From contig JAMOMM010000224.1 in assembly GCA_027067085.1 (NCBI GenBank), positions 1 to 11,753 of the forward strand: 11,753 bases of DNA, given 5' to 3'. This stretch comes from Hyphomicrobiales bacterium (lineage in GTDB: Bacteria; Pseudomonadota; Alphaproteobacteria; Rhizobiales; Aestuariivirgaceae). The position numbers and the translations under genes were made by a program. The notes beneath the pieces are model-generated. The model made no database searches. It had not been told where the DNA came from and worked only from the letters and a program-made list of their open reading frames with translations. Shown here piece after piece: positions 1 through 5,400 of this stretch (position 1 is the first letter of the stretch; each line of letters starts with the position of its first letter).

Positions 1-12
1 TGCCAGTTCCAT
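1..12 (-). CDS. Possible 5' end of a gene leaving the left edge
   Basis: Only four codons are inside the window (ATG GAA CTG GCA, reading Met-Glu-Leu-Ala), so no product can be named. The case for a real start is a purine-rich GAGAGG about five bases upstream of the ATG, plus a TTGACA hexamer farther upstream on the same strand. Nothing else can be seen. It could equally be a chance ATG. Confidence 0.35.
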
Positions 13-67
13 TTCGACCTCTCATTGGTTAAAGTTGAGCACTATGTTAATGTTTATTACATTTACA

Positions 68-96
68 TAGGTAGGTAAGGCATGGCCATGTGTCAA
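68..96 (-). promoter_or_regulatory. Possible sigma70 promoter for the left-edge gene
   Basis: On the minus strand a perfect -35 hexamer TTGACA (91-96) is followed 17 bp later by TACCTA (68-73), a poor -10. A TATGTA lies four bases farther on. It points at the possible start at base 12. Only the -35 is strong, so this is a weak prediction. Confidence 0.25.
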
Positions 97-219
97 GAGG
101 AGAGCAATTTTATTTGTTTCAATATTCCCCGTTGTTGACTATTGGACTTGGCAACCCACGACACAATAAACCCCCACACCGTAATAATAGAGAATAGCAG
201 CTGGGAGAGTTAGAAAGTA

Positions 220-326
220 CTAGAGTCGTTCTGGTTTAGATTGAACCAGAACGACATATTTAAGGTATTGATAATCTTGCGTTTTATGCAGTGTTTGTGA
301 TTCAAACAAAACATGAAACGCTCTAG
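220..326 (-). repeat. RIME-like dispersed repeat, copy 1 (two hairpins)
   Basis: This 107-bp element matches the segment 5295-5401 in opposite orientation with about eight differences and no gap, so roughly 93% identity. It is bounded by CTAGAG and CTCTAG, a short terminal inverted repeat. In the orientation of copy 2 it holds two hairpins. The first has arms GCGTTTCATG and CATAAAACGC (one mismatch) around a nested TGTTTG/CAAACA stem. The second has 12-bp perfect arms, GTCGTTCTGGTT and AACCAGAACGAC, around a 7-base loop. Size, intergenic position and two palindromes resemble the Rhizobium-specific intergenic mosaic elements (RIME). Whether it belongs to that family by sequence is not established. 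Confidence 0.85.
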
Positions 327-482
327 ATACTAACGGCAGATCTATCGACCACGTTTCTAACGCTTGTGCCATAATGAGCATGAGCATGACCATGACCAAT
401 ATTAAAGTGAACTTTAGCCGCTGCTTTGGGTAAAAATTTCCCAAGGAGACTGGTCATTGACCTGATATAAAGGGTCAAAAGA

Positions 483-548
483 AGGGAAGGCAAAAGCAAA
501 TTGAAAAGGCTGGCTCAAGTCAGCCTTTTTGCTAAAACGACCTTCCCT
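483..548. terminator. Nested hairpin with bidirectional terminator core
   Basis: The core stem AAAAGGCTG (504-512) pairs with CAGCCTTTT (521-529) around an 8-base loop and is followed by a T run on the plus strand and CTTTTCAATTT on the minus strand, so it could stop transcription from either side. Two further stems enclose it: AGCAAA (495-500) with TTTGCT (528-533), which competes slightly with the core, and AGGGAAGG (483-490) with CCTTCCCT (541-548). It lies about 70-130 nt beyond the stop of the minus-strand cysteine-rich gene and is the likely 3' end of that transcript. Confidence 0.6.
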
Positions 549-616
549 ACTTAGTTAAGTGAAAATAAGCCTGCTCAATTTAACCCGACACCTATGCCAA
601 CTGAACAATTTTTACT

Positions 617-946
617 TCAACGGTATTTCCAAGTATCAGGTCGGTCTGAGCGATAATCTGCTCGGCATGCTTTGCGGTCAGATTGACTCGTCGCATTTTT
701 AATACACTTAATATACGCTGATCGAGCTTCTCCCAGATCTTGGCATGCCTTCTCACACTCTTGTTGTAACCTCAACTGAGCCGCGCCTTGAATTGCGCTA
801 TGTTTAGATTGACCATTGCCAAGTTCACAATGGCGTAAACACTGGCCAACACTTTCAGCATAGGAAACTTGTGGGGCGATAGTTGAGAGCGCTATAACGC
901 CGATGACTGAGAGGACAGGTTTTATAGTTTTATAAGTCAATTTCAT
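617..946 (-). CDS. Small secreted six-cysteine protein (twin CX3C)
   Basis: This 109-residue protein is not one I recognise. Residues 1-30 form a clear Sec signal peptide: basic start, hydrophobic 11-22, and likely cleavage after VSYA. The mature part of about 79 residues is charged and probably helical. Its cysteines are at 36, 40, 64, 68, 81 and 94. The first four make two CX3C pairs 23 residues apart, the pattern of a disulfide-clamped helical hairpin; 81 and 94 could form a third bridge. That fold is inference. No lipobox is present, so it should be soluble in the periplasm or exported. The ATG has GGAG nine bases upstream. The gene stands alone between a terminator-like hairpin and an FNR/FixK-type promoter, which suggests a role at low oxygen. 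Function is unknown. Confidence 0.8.
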   Translation of the reverse strand: MKLTYKTIKPVLSVIGVIALSTIAPQVSYAESVGQCLRHCELGNGQSKHSAIQGAAQLRLQQECEKACQDLGEARSAYIKCIKNATSQSDRKACRADYRSDRPDTWKYR

Positions 947-970
947 GAGTTGTTACTCCTGCTTTTACAA

Positions 971-1010
971 CCCAGCATCCCAGACCACCATGATCTAAAA
1001 CCATGCTGGG
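971..1010 (-). promoter_or_regulatory. 5' leader hairpin of the cysteine-rich gene
   Basis: On the minus strand CCCAGCAT (1003-1010) pairs with ATGCTGGG (971-978) around a 24-base loop. A second CTGGG inside the loop could compete for the first CCCAG. If transcription starts near 1011, as the TATAAT at 1018-1023 predicts, the hairpin is the very 5' end of the message and ends about a dozen bases before the Shine-Dalgarno. It may stabilise the mRNA or affect translation. No T run follows, so it is not a terminator. Confidence 0.45.
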
Positions 1011-1017
1011 AACTATC

Positions 1018-1062
1018 ATTATACTGATGAGTTTTTAGAAAAGGTGCATTGATCTAGATTAA
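1018..1062 (-). promoter_or_regulatory. FNR/FixK-type box and TATAAT promoter
   Basis: The plus-strand 14-mer TTGATCTAGATTAA (1049-1062) matches the FNR/FixK consensus TTGAT-N4-ATCAA at nine of ten defined positions. On the minus strand a perfect TATAAT lies at 1018-1023, and there is no good -35 hexamer, as expected of an activator-dependent promoter. The box centre is about 32 bp from the upstream edge of TATAAT, close to but slightly longer than the roughly 29-30 bp of class II FNR promoters; a weaker CAGTAT at 1021-1026 would fit exactly. It points at the cysteine-rich gene starting at 946, giving a leader of about 65 nt. Confidence 0.5.
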
Positions 1063-1175
1063 ATTAGTAGTGGTTTTCTGTAATGCAAACAGTCTGAGAT
1101 TAGAGTAAAATTTGGATAGCAATACGAATTGGTTACGAGCGTGAACCTAAAACTATATCGTTGCTCACACCTGCC

Positions 1176-1814
1176 TTACCTAGGCACACCCAGCCCGTCT
1201 AAATATAGCAGTACGCCCGCTTCCAGTAAATCTTCTGGCGGCATGGGTAAGCTGCGGCGCGCATTATCACCGCGCGCAAACAAGCTGGCAAGGCCATGGG
1301 TCATTGACCAAATATGTAAAGCCACCATAAGGGCAGGCGGCCTTGGTTGTTTTTCAATTGTAGCGCAAATTTTTTCTGCTGCATTTTGGATTACATCAAA
1401 AGCAGCATCACTGGCTTTTTTCAGGTCACGGTCAGCTGATACAGGAATGCCACTTTCAAACATGGCGCTGAACAACGCTGTGTCGGTGCGGGCAAATTCT
1501 AAGTAAGCTTGGCCCACATGCTTTAAGGCGGTGTTGGCATCTGGTTTGCCACCGTCCCATGCTTTGGTAAGGCGTTCGGCAAATTGCTCATAGCCGCGCC
1601 GTGACACTTCAAGAACCAATTCTTCACGATCTTTAAAATGGCGATAAGGTGCCGCCGCACTAACACCTGCTTCGCGAGCAGCTTCAGCAAAGGTAAACCC
1701 TTCTGGCCCCTTGCGAGCGATTAAACCCAACGCAGCATCAATCAATGCTTCGCGCAAGTTTCCATGGTGATAACCGCGCCGCGTTTTTTTATCTTTATGT
1801 CTGTTCCAGCTCAT
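1176..1814 (-). CDS. TetR/AcrR family regulator, WHG C-terminal domain
   Basis: This is a 212-residue one-component repressor-type regulator. Counting from the ATG at 1814, residues 16-65 form the TetR_N DNA-binding domain, with the helix-turn-helix at about 42-61 (FAEAAREAGVSAAAPYRHF) followed by the usual KDREEL. The C-terminal ligand/dimer domain contains W169 and H173-G174, the WHG motif that names its subfamily. The ligand is unknown. The start is uncertain: upstream in-frame candidates are ATG at 1826 and TTG at 1841, and none has a clear Shine-Dalgarno. The ATG at 1814 leaves the usual short basic tail (RHKDKKTRRGYHHG) before the first helix. The gene is divergent from a DUF2189 membrane protein, its likeliest target besides itself. 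The shared 183-bp region holds a tandem repeat array and a dyad that could be its operators. Confidence 0.9.
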   Translation of the reverse strand: MSWNRHKDKKTRRGYHHGNLREALIDAALGLIARKGPEGFTFAEAAREAGVSAAAPYRHFKDREELVLEVSRRGYEQFAERLTKAWDGGKPDANTALKHVGQAYLEFARTDTALFSAMFESGIPVSADRDLKKASDAAFDVIQNAAEKICATIEKQPRPPALMVALHIWSMTHGLASLFARGDNARRSLPMPPEDLLEAGVLLYLDGLGVPR

Positions 1815-1830
1815 CGGCCAGACCATACAA

Positions 1831-1907
1831 TGATTTGCCAATGATATGCCAGCGATTTGCTAGTGATTTACCAATGACTTGCCAATGAGTTACCAGTAAT
1901 TTTCCAG
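1831..1907. repeat. Seven tandem 11-bp degenerate repeats
   Basis: Seven consecutive units of exactly 11 bp begin at 1831, 1842, 1853, 1864, 1875, 1886 and 1897, with consensus TGATTTGCCAR. The units read TGATTTGCCAA, TGATATGCCAG, CGATTTGCTAG, TGATTTACCAA, TGACTTGCCAA, TGAGTTACCAG and TAATTTTCCAG. Each consensus unit contains TTGCCAA, an odd-centred palindrome. The period is close to one helical turn, so proteins bound to successive units would sit on the same DNA face. The array fills the upstream side of tetR. Homology or function is not recognised. Confidence 0.8.
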
Positions 1908-1911
1908 CGAC

Positions 1912-1937
1912 GCGCATTGCGCAGAGTAAAGTTCTGC
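1912..1937. promoter_or_regulatory. Dyads in the tetR/DUF2189 divergent region, possible operator
   Basis: Two adjacent inverted repeats lie beside the 11-bp array: GCGC-ATT-GCGC (1912-1922) and GCAGA-N7-TCTGC (1921-1937). The second has the size of many TetR-family operators and lies immediately upstream of a weak plus-strand promoter candidate. Binding by the adjacent regulator is inferred only from position. Confidence 0.3.
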
Positions 1938-1938
1938 C

Positions 1939-1967
1939 TTGTGCAATTTTGCTCATCGCGCCATACT
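1939..1967 (+). promoter_or_regulatory. Weak sigma70-like promoter for the DUF2189 gene
   Basis: TTGTGC (1939-1944) and CATACT (1962-1967) are 17 bp apart and lie about 30-60 bp upstream of the ATG at 1998. Both hexamers are poor matches, so this is a position-based suggestion. Confidence 0.25.
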
Positions 1968-1997
1968 TATTCAAAAACGAAAATAATTGGAGGGACC

Positions 1998-2825
1998 ATG
2001 ACAGGCTCAGTAAAAGACATTAAAGAAGAATTTGAAGTTATAAAAGCCGTAAAACCAACGGTAAATACGCTAGAATATAGCCATATTTCCAAGGCGATGC
2101 GGGCAGGCTTACGTGACTTTGCCAAAGCACCGCAGTATGGTTTGGCGTTTGGACTTGCATATGCAGCTTTGGGTTGGGTGATGATATATTTGCTCAATAC
2201 CTTAGAAATAAATTATTACGTCTACCCGATGGCAACAGGTTTTGCCTTGCTTGCACCATTTGTAGCATCGGGAATTTATGAAGTTTCCCATTGTCTTGAG
2301 CAAGGCAAAAAATTGTCTTGGTCATGCGTTATCTCATCAACACGCACAGCAGGAGGCAAAGACCTAAGCTGGATGGCAGTGGTGACAACGTTCTCTTATA
2401 TCATTTGGCTTGATATTGCCGTTGCTCTTTATGTGATCTTTTTTGGTATGAAACCGATTGCTTTCCCAGAGTTGGTCAATGCGATCATGACAACCCCCTC
2501 TGGCTTTTTGTTCTTTGTATTGGGCAATGCCGCCGGTATCGCTCTTTCGTTTATCGTGTTCTCGCTTACTGTTGTGTCTTTGCCATTGCTGTTCGATCAG
2601 CACGTGGACTTTGTAACTGCGATGATTACTTCGGTAAAAGTGGTGTTGAAAAATCCGAAGCCAATGGCGCTATGGGCTGGAATTATAGGTGTTTTATTTG
2701 CACTCAGTTTAGCTTCGTTTTTTGTTGCGTTGATTGTTGTGTTGCCAATTCTTGGTCATTCCACATGGCACTTATATCGCGCCGCTGTTGGTGTGAAAGA
2801 GGTGGATGAACCTAAAACTACGTAG
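1998..2825 (+). CDS. DUF2189 family multi-pass inner-membrane protein
   Basis: The 275-residue product has a charged 45-residue cytoplasmic-looking N-terminus and then hydrophobic segments at about 48-67, 74-95, 125-150, 168-196 and 223-252, the last long enough for more than one helix. The C-terminal part (VSLPLLFDQHVDFVTAM, then a KNPKP turn, a long hydrophobic stretch and HSTWHLYRAAV) has the look of the DUF2189 family, membrane proteins of unknown role sometimes described as cytochrome-oxidase-subunit-like; no haem-copper ligand pattern is evident. The ATG is well fixed by GGAGGG four bases upstream, although the frame is open farther upstream. It is divergent from the TetR regulator, which may control it. 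No clear terminator follows; the LysM gene begins 90 bp downstream. Confidence 0.8.
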   Translation: MTGSVKDIKEEFEVIKAVKPTVNTLEYSHISKAMRAGLRDFAKAPQYGLAFGLAYAALGWVMIYLLNTLEINYYVYPMATGFALLAPFVASGIYEVSHCLEQGKKLSWSCVISSTRTAGGKDLSWMAVVTTFSYIIWLDIAVALYVIFFGMKPIAFPELVNAIMTTPSGFLFFVLGNAAGIALSFIVFSLTVVSLPLLFDQHVDFVTAMITSVKVVLKNPKPMALWAGIIGVLFALSLASFFVALIVVLPILGHSTWHLYRAAVGVKEVDEPKTT

Positions 2826-2915
2826 CGATCTACGTATCCTGCACCAGTCGAAAATCGGTTAATTTTTTGGTTTAATTGTCATTGGGATGAACCAACTAAT
2901 CAAATAGGATTTTTG

Positions 2916-5285
2916 ATGACCGATTCAAATGCAATTATAAACCCAACTGTTACCCCTGCCAAAGATAATGCTTTGGCAGGTGGTGTTGTACAAGCAGATA
3001 AATTTGATACAGCCGTGACCACAGCACAAACTGACCGTCAGCCTGAGACACCAGTTCACACCGTAAAAAAGAATGAAACCTTGTGGTCGATTTCAAAAAA
3101 GTATTACGGTGATGGAACTAAGTACGAAGCTATTATGAGTGCCAATATTCTTGATAGCGATAGGTTGCAGCCAGGAATGCGGTTAACTATTCCTTCTAAA
3201 CAACAAGCCAATCAGCCTCGACCTCAGCTAGCTCAACCTGAAACCAAAAAAGAAAGTGTGGAAACAGTTTGGCAAGGCGTGGATTTAAAAACAGTCAAAG
3301 CAGATAGCTTCAAAACGGTTCCGTTGGCTATGCCTGATAATCCGCAAACGCTCCCGACAGGACCTGCTTTAGAGTTTGATCCTACAGCTCTAGGTGTGGA
3401 TTTATTCCCTATTGGTAAAGAGCTACCAAAAACGGAAATGAAAGTTGTTTTACCAGGCGAAACCTATTCTTCAATCGCGCAACAATATTTGGGCGATGAA
3501 AATAAGTATCCTGAACTAATGAGTTTGAATGACACAAAAAATGACCGATTGATGCCTGGTGACGAAATCACGATTCCTTATCAAACGCGTCATGAACCAA
3601 TCACTGTTCCTCTTACAAAACACGAAAAGCGGGTGGAAATGTTTGGTGAGGCCAACACCAAAAAAATGGAGCATATCGAAAAGGTTGAGCATGAAATAAA
3701 AGGTATGGACATCAGTAAAATGGGTCAATTGCCAACAGCTGATTTGTCCAAGGATCCTGTAAATGGTGGTCAAACAGGAACATCTGGATTTTATGGTGCC
3801 GTACTGATGAATGCGCAAAACGGTGGTGTTGATAAAGCCAAGGCAGCCAAATTCTTTGGTGAGCCAGTTGCAAACTTTTTACAAAAAATGCCAACGGGTA
3901 CCAAGTTTGAATTATATACAGACAATTTGGAAACTTACTTTGGCGATCAGGCCGCTGGCAATGACTGGGGTCATATGGTTATGCAAATTCGCGCAGCAGC
4001 CGTGCCAAAATTCATCGAAGGACTGCCAAAACCAATTGCAAAGAGTATCGTTAGAGAAATTAATAAGTTGCCAAAAGTTCAAGCTGATTTTTTGATGGGC
4101 GTTGGTGAGAGCGTACAAAACAACAAGGCAAAATCTGTCCGTGATGCAATGCAGCTCCCAGCTGGGAAAACACCAAAAACGCGCAAAAACAAACAAACGG
4201 GCAAAATGGAAAAGTCCCCGCAGTTTGATACCCAACATTGGAACAATGCACGTATTCGAATTGGTATCACCATGCGTGACCTAATGAACGCAAGCGCACA
4301 CGGTGCAGGCAAGGTTGCAGATGCAATTACTGGAACGAATACAAATGTAGAAGCATTTAACTTGGAACCTGAAACTCAAGGAATGTCAGCTCTAGAAAAA
4401 GCATTTGATAGCGCTACCGTCGGCATTAATTACGACATCATGATGGATGGCAGTAAGGTTCCAATGCTTAATGGCACTAATTTTTATGCGCAAATCAGAA
4501 CCAAACCACAGGATATTAATGCCAATCATGGTGGTGGAAACAATTCTGGCCAAGAAGGTGATTTGATTTTCTTAATTGGTGCAGAATCTGGTGATGCCAA
4601 CGATTTTGTTGTTAATTCACAAGAAAAAGAAAAAACCCGTAGAAAACTTAAATTGCCAAAAAGCAAAGGCGGTGCAATCGCACGCGGTGTTGGGGAAGGC
4701 ATTAAAGCGATTCTTCCTGGCACAACAGGTCTTGGCATAAATATTCAATTTACCCCTAATGCGGCAAAAGCGATGGTTAATCAGTTTGGTGAACGGGTTT
4801 ATGTTGCAAACATTGATGGTAAAAACATAGCTCTGCCACCCGCAATGACACCAACGATTGATATGTTTGCAGCGCCTGACAATATAGCAGATGGTCATGC
4901 ACCACTTAAAAAACCTGATATGACATTGGAAGAATATATAACCGATGAGTTAACATCCAAGGTTATCTCTTCTACGCCAGTAAAAGATGCTGCCTATGCC
5001 GCATTAAAATTTTTCTCAATGGGTGATGGCGATGAAGCAAATATGGAATTTGGGCAAAAAGTTTATGAATCAGCATATAAAAAATATGCTCAAACGCATC
5101 CAGAATTTGCAAACCTCACACCAACGGAAAAAAGAAAAGTTGGTGAGATGATTCTTACAGAAGTTCAAAAGCTAACGCCAGATGTAATGACCACAGATGG
5201 CAATCCGTTTAAAGACTTCAAAGGTTATGTCGATGAAGTGTTACACAACACAGATGTGCAAAGCCGAGCCTATGGAACGTTTTAA
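2916..5285 (+). CDS. Large LysM-domain protein of unknown function
   Basis: The 789-residue protein has two LysM modules: residues 47-93 (HTVKKNETLWSISKKYYGD to LTIP) and 175-221 (VVLPGETYSSIAQQYLGD to ITIP). LysM binds the glycan chains of peptidoglycan or chitin. A Pro/Gln/Lys-rich linker separates them. Residues 233-265 are charged and probably coiled-coil; 290-789 form a large region I cannot assign. It has basic patches at 418-433 and 571-584 and a Gly/Asn-rich stretch near 536-548. I see no signal peptide, no transmembrane segment, no hydrolase motif, no cysteine in the whole protein, and only four tryptophans. LysM without a signal peptide occurs in phage-tail or injection-system proteins and in proteins exported by non-Sec routes, but no such system is nearby. 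ATG 2916 has AGGA six bases upstream; a TTG precedes it directly. The gene looks AT-richer than mutL and pgi. Confidence 0.85.
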   Translation: MTDSNAIINPTVTPAKDNALAGGVVQADKFDTAVTTAQTDRQPETPVHTVKKNETLWSISKKYYGDGTKYEAIMSANILDSDRLQPGMRLTIPSKQQANQPRPQLAQPETKKESVETVWQGVDLKTVKADSFKTVPLAMPDNPQTLPTGPALEFDPTALGVDLFPIGKELPKTEMKVVLPGETYSSIAQQYLGDENKYPELMSLNDTKNDRLMPGDEITIPYQTRHEPITVPLTKHEKRVEMFGEANTKKMEHIEKVEHEIKGMDISKMGQLPTADLSKDPVNGGQTGTSGFYGAVLMNAQNGGVDKAKAAKFFGEPVANFLQKMPTGTKFELYTDNLETYFGDQAAGNDWGHMVMQIRAAAVPKFIEGLPKPIAKSIVREINKLPKVQADFLMGVGESVQNNKAKSVRDAMQLPAGKTPKTRKNKQTGKMEKSPQFDTQHWNNARIRIGITMRDLMNASAHGAGKVADAITGTNTNVEAFNLEPETQGMSALEKAFDSATVGINYDIMMDGSKVPMLNGTNFYAQIRTKPQDINANHGGGNNSGQEGDLIFLIGAESGDANDFVVNSQEKEKTRRKLKLPKSKGGAIARGVGEGIKAILPGTTGLGINIQFTPNAAKAMVNQFGERVYVANIDGKNIALPPAMTPTIDMFAAPDNIADGHAPLKKPDMTLEEYITDELTSKVISSTPVKDAAYAALKFFSMGDGDEANMEFGQKVYESAYKKYAQTHPEFANLTPTEKRKVGEMILTEVQKLTPDVMTTDGNPFKDFKGYVDEVLHNTDVQSRAYGTF

Positions 5286-5294
5286 GTCGTTTCA

Positions 5295-5400
5295 CTAGAG
5301 CGTTTCATGTTTTGTTTGAATCACAAACACTGCATGAAACGCAAGATTATCAATACCTTAAGTTGGTCGGTCTGGTTCAATTTAAACCAGACCGACTCTA
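5295..5400 (+). repeat. RIME-like dispersed repeat, copy 2 (two hairpins)
   Basis: This is the second copy of the element at 220-326, in inverted orientation. Hairpin 1 has perfect 10-bp arms, GCGTTTCATG (5300-5309) and CATGAAACGC (5333-5342), with a nested TGTTTG/CAAACA stem in its loop. Hairpin 2 has perfect 12-bp arms, GTCGGTCTGGTT (5366-5377) and AACCAGACCGAC (5385-5396). Compared with copy 1, one base pair in hairpin 2 has changed on both sides (T-A to G-C), so the pairing is kept. The element fills the convergent gap between the LysM gene and mutL, and its last three bases are the mutL stop codon. It could act as a shared transcript end for both genes. Confidence 0.85.

Larger units (their letters stand above)
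13..616. other. Long intergenic region without a convincing gene
   Basis: This stretch holds a possible promoter, one copy of a dispersed repeat (220-326) and a nested hairpin/terminator (483-548), but no protein I can support. A 74-codon minus-strand frame (220-444) has a hydrophobic stretch, but it starts at TTG without a ribosome site and its C-terminal half is the dispersed repeat read through. Short hexamer-like repeats (ATGAGC, ATGACC) occur near 373-394. A small hairpin, TTGACC with GGTCAA, lies at 457-478. Confidence 0.6.

Noticed and set aside
1..78. Plus-strand frame open from the left edge to TAA at 76-78
   Set aside because: Its 25 residues (many Tyr, Val and Ile) look like translated AT-rich intergenic DNA, and it overlaps the possible minus-strand promoter and start.
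220..444. 74-codon minus-strand frame with a hydrophobic N-terminal stretch
   Set aside because: It begins at TTG without a ribosome site, the hydrophobic part is made by short ATGAGC/ATGACC-like repeats, and its C-terminal half is the dispersed two-hairpin repeat. Coding potential is more likely accidental.
1129..1506. 125-codon plus-strand frame opposite tetR
   Set aside because: It is antisense to a clear TetR gene, rich in Ser and Ala from the complementary codons, and has no ribosome site.
1831..1907. CRISPR array or plasmid-type iterons for the 11-bp repeats
   Set aside because: There are no spacers and no cas genes, the units are far too short and contiguous for CRISPR, and no replication initiator gene or DnaA-box cluster is nearby.
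1917..1997. Upstream extension of the DUF2189 reading frame
   Set aside because: The frame is open, but the strong GGAGGG site directly before ATG 1998 and the Cys/Arg-rich extra residues argue for the internal start.
220..5400. Composite transposon interpretation of the two inverted repeats
   Set aside because: No transposase or recombinase gene lies between or beside them and no target duplication is evident; only bracketing by dispersed repeats can be stated.
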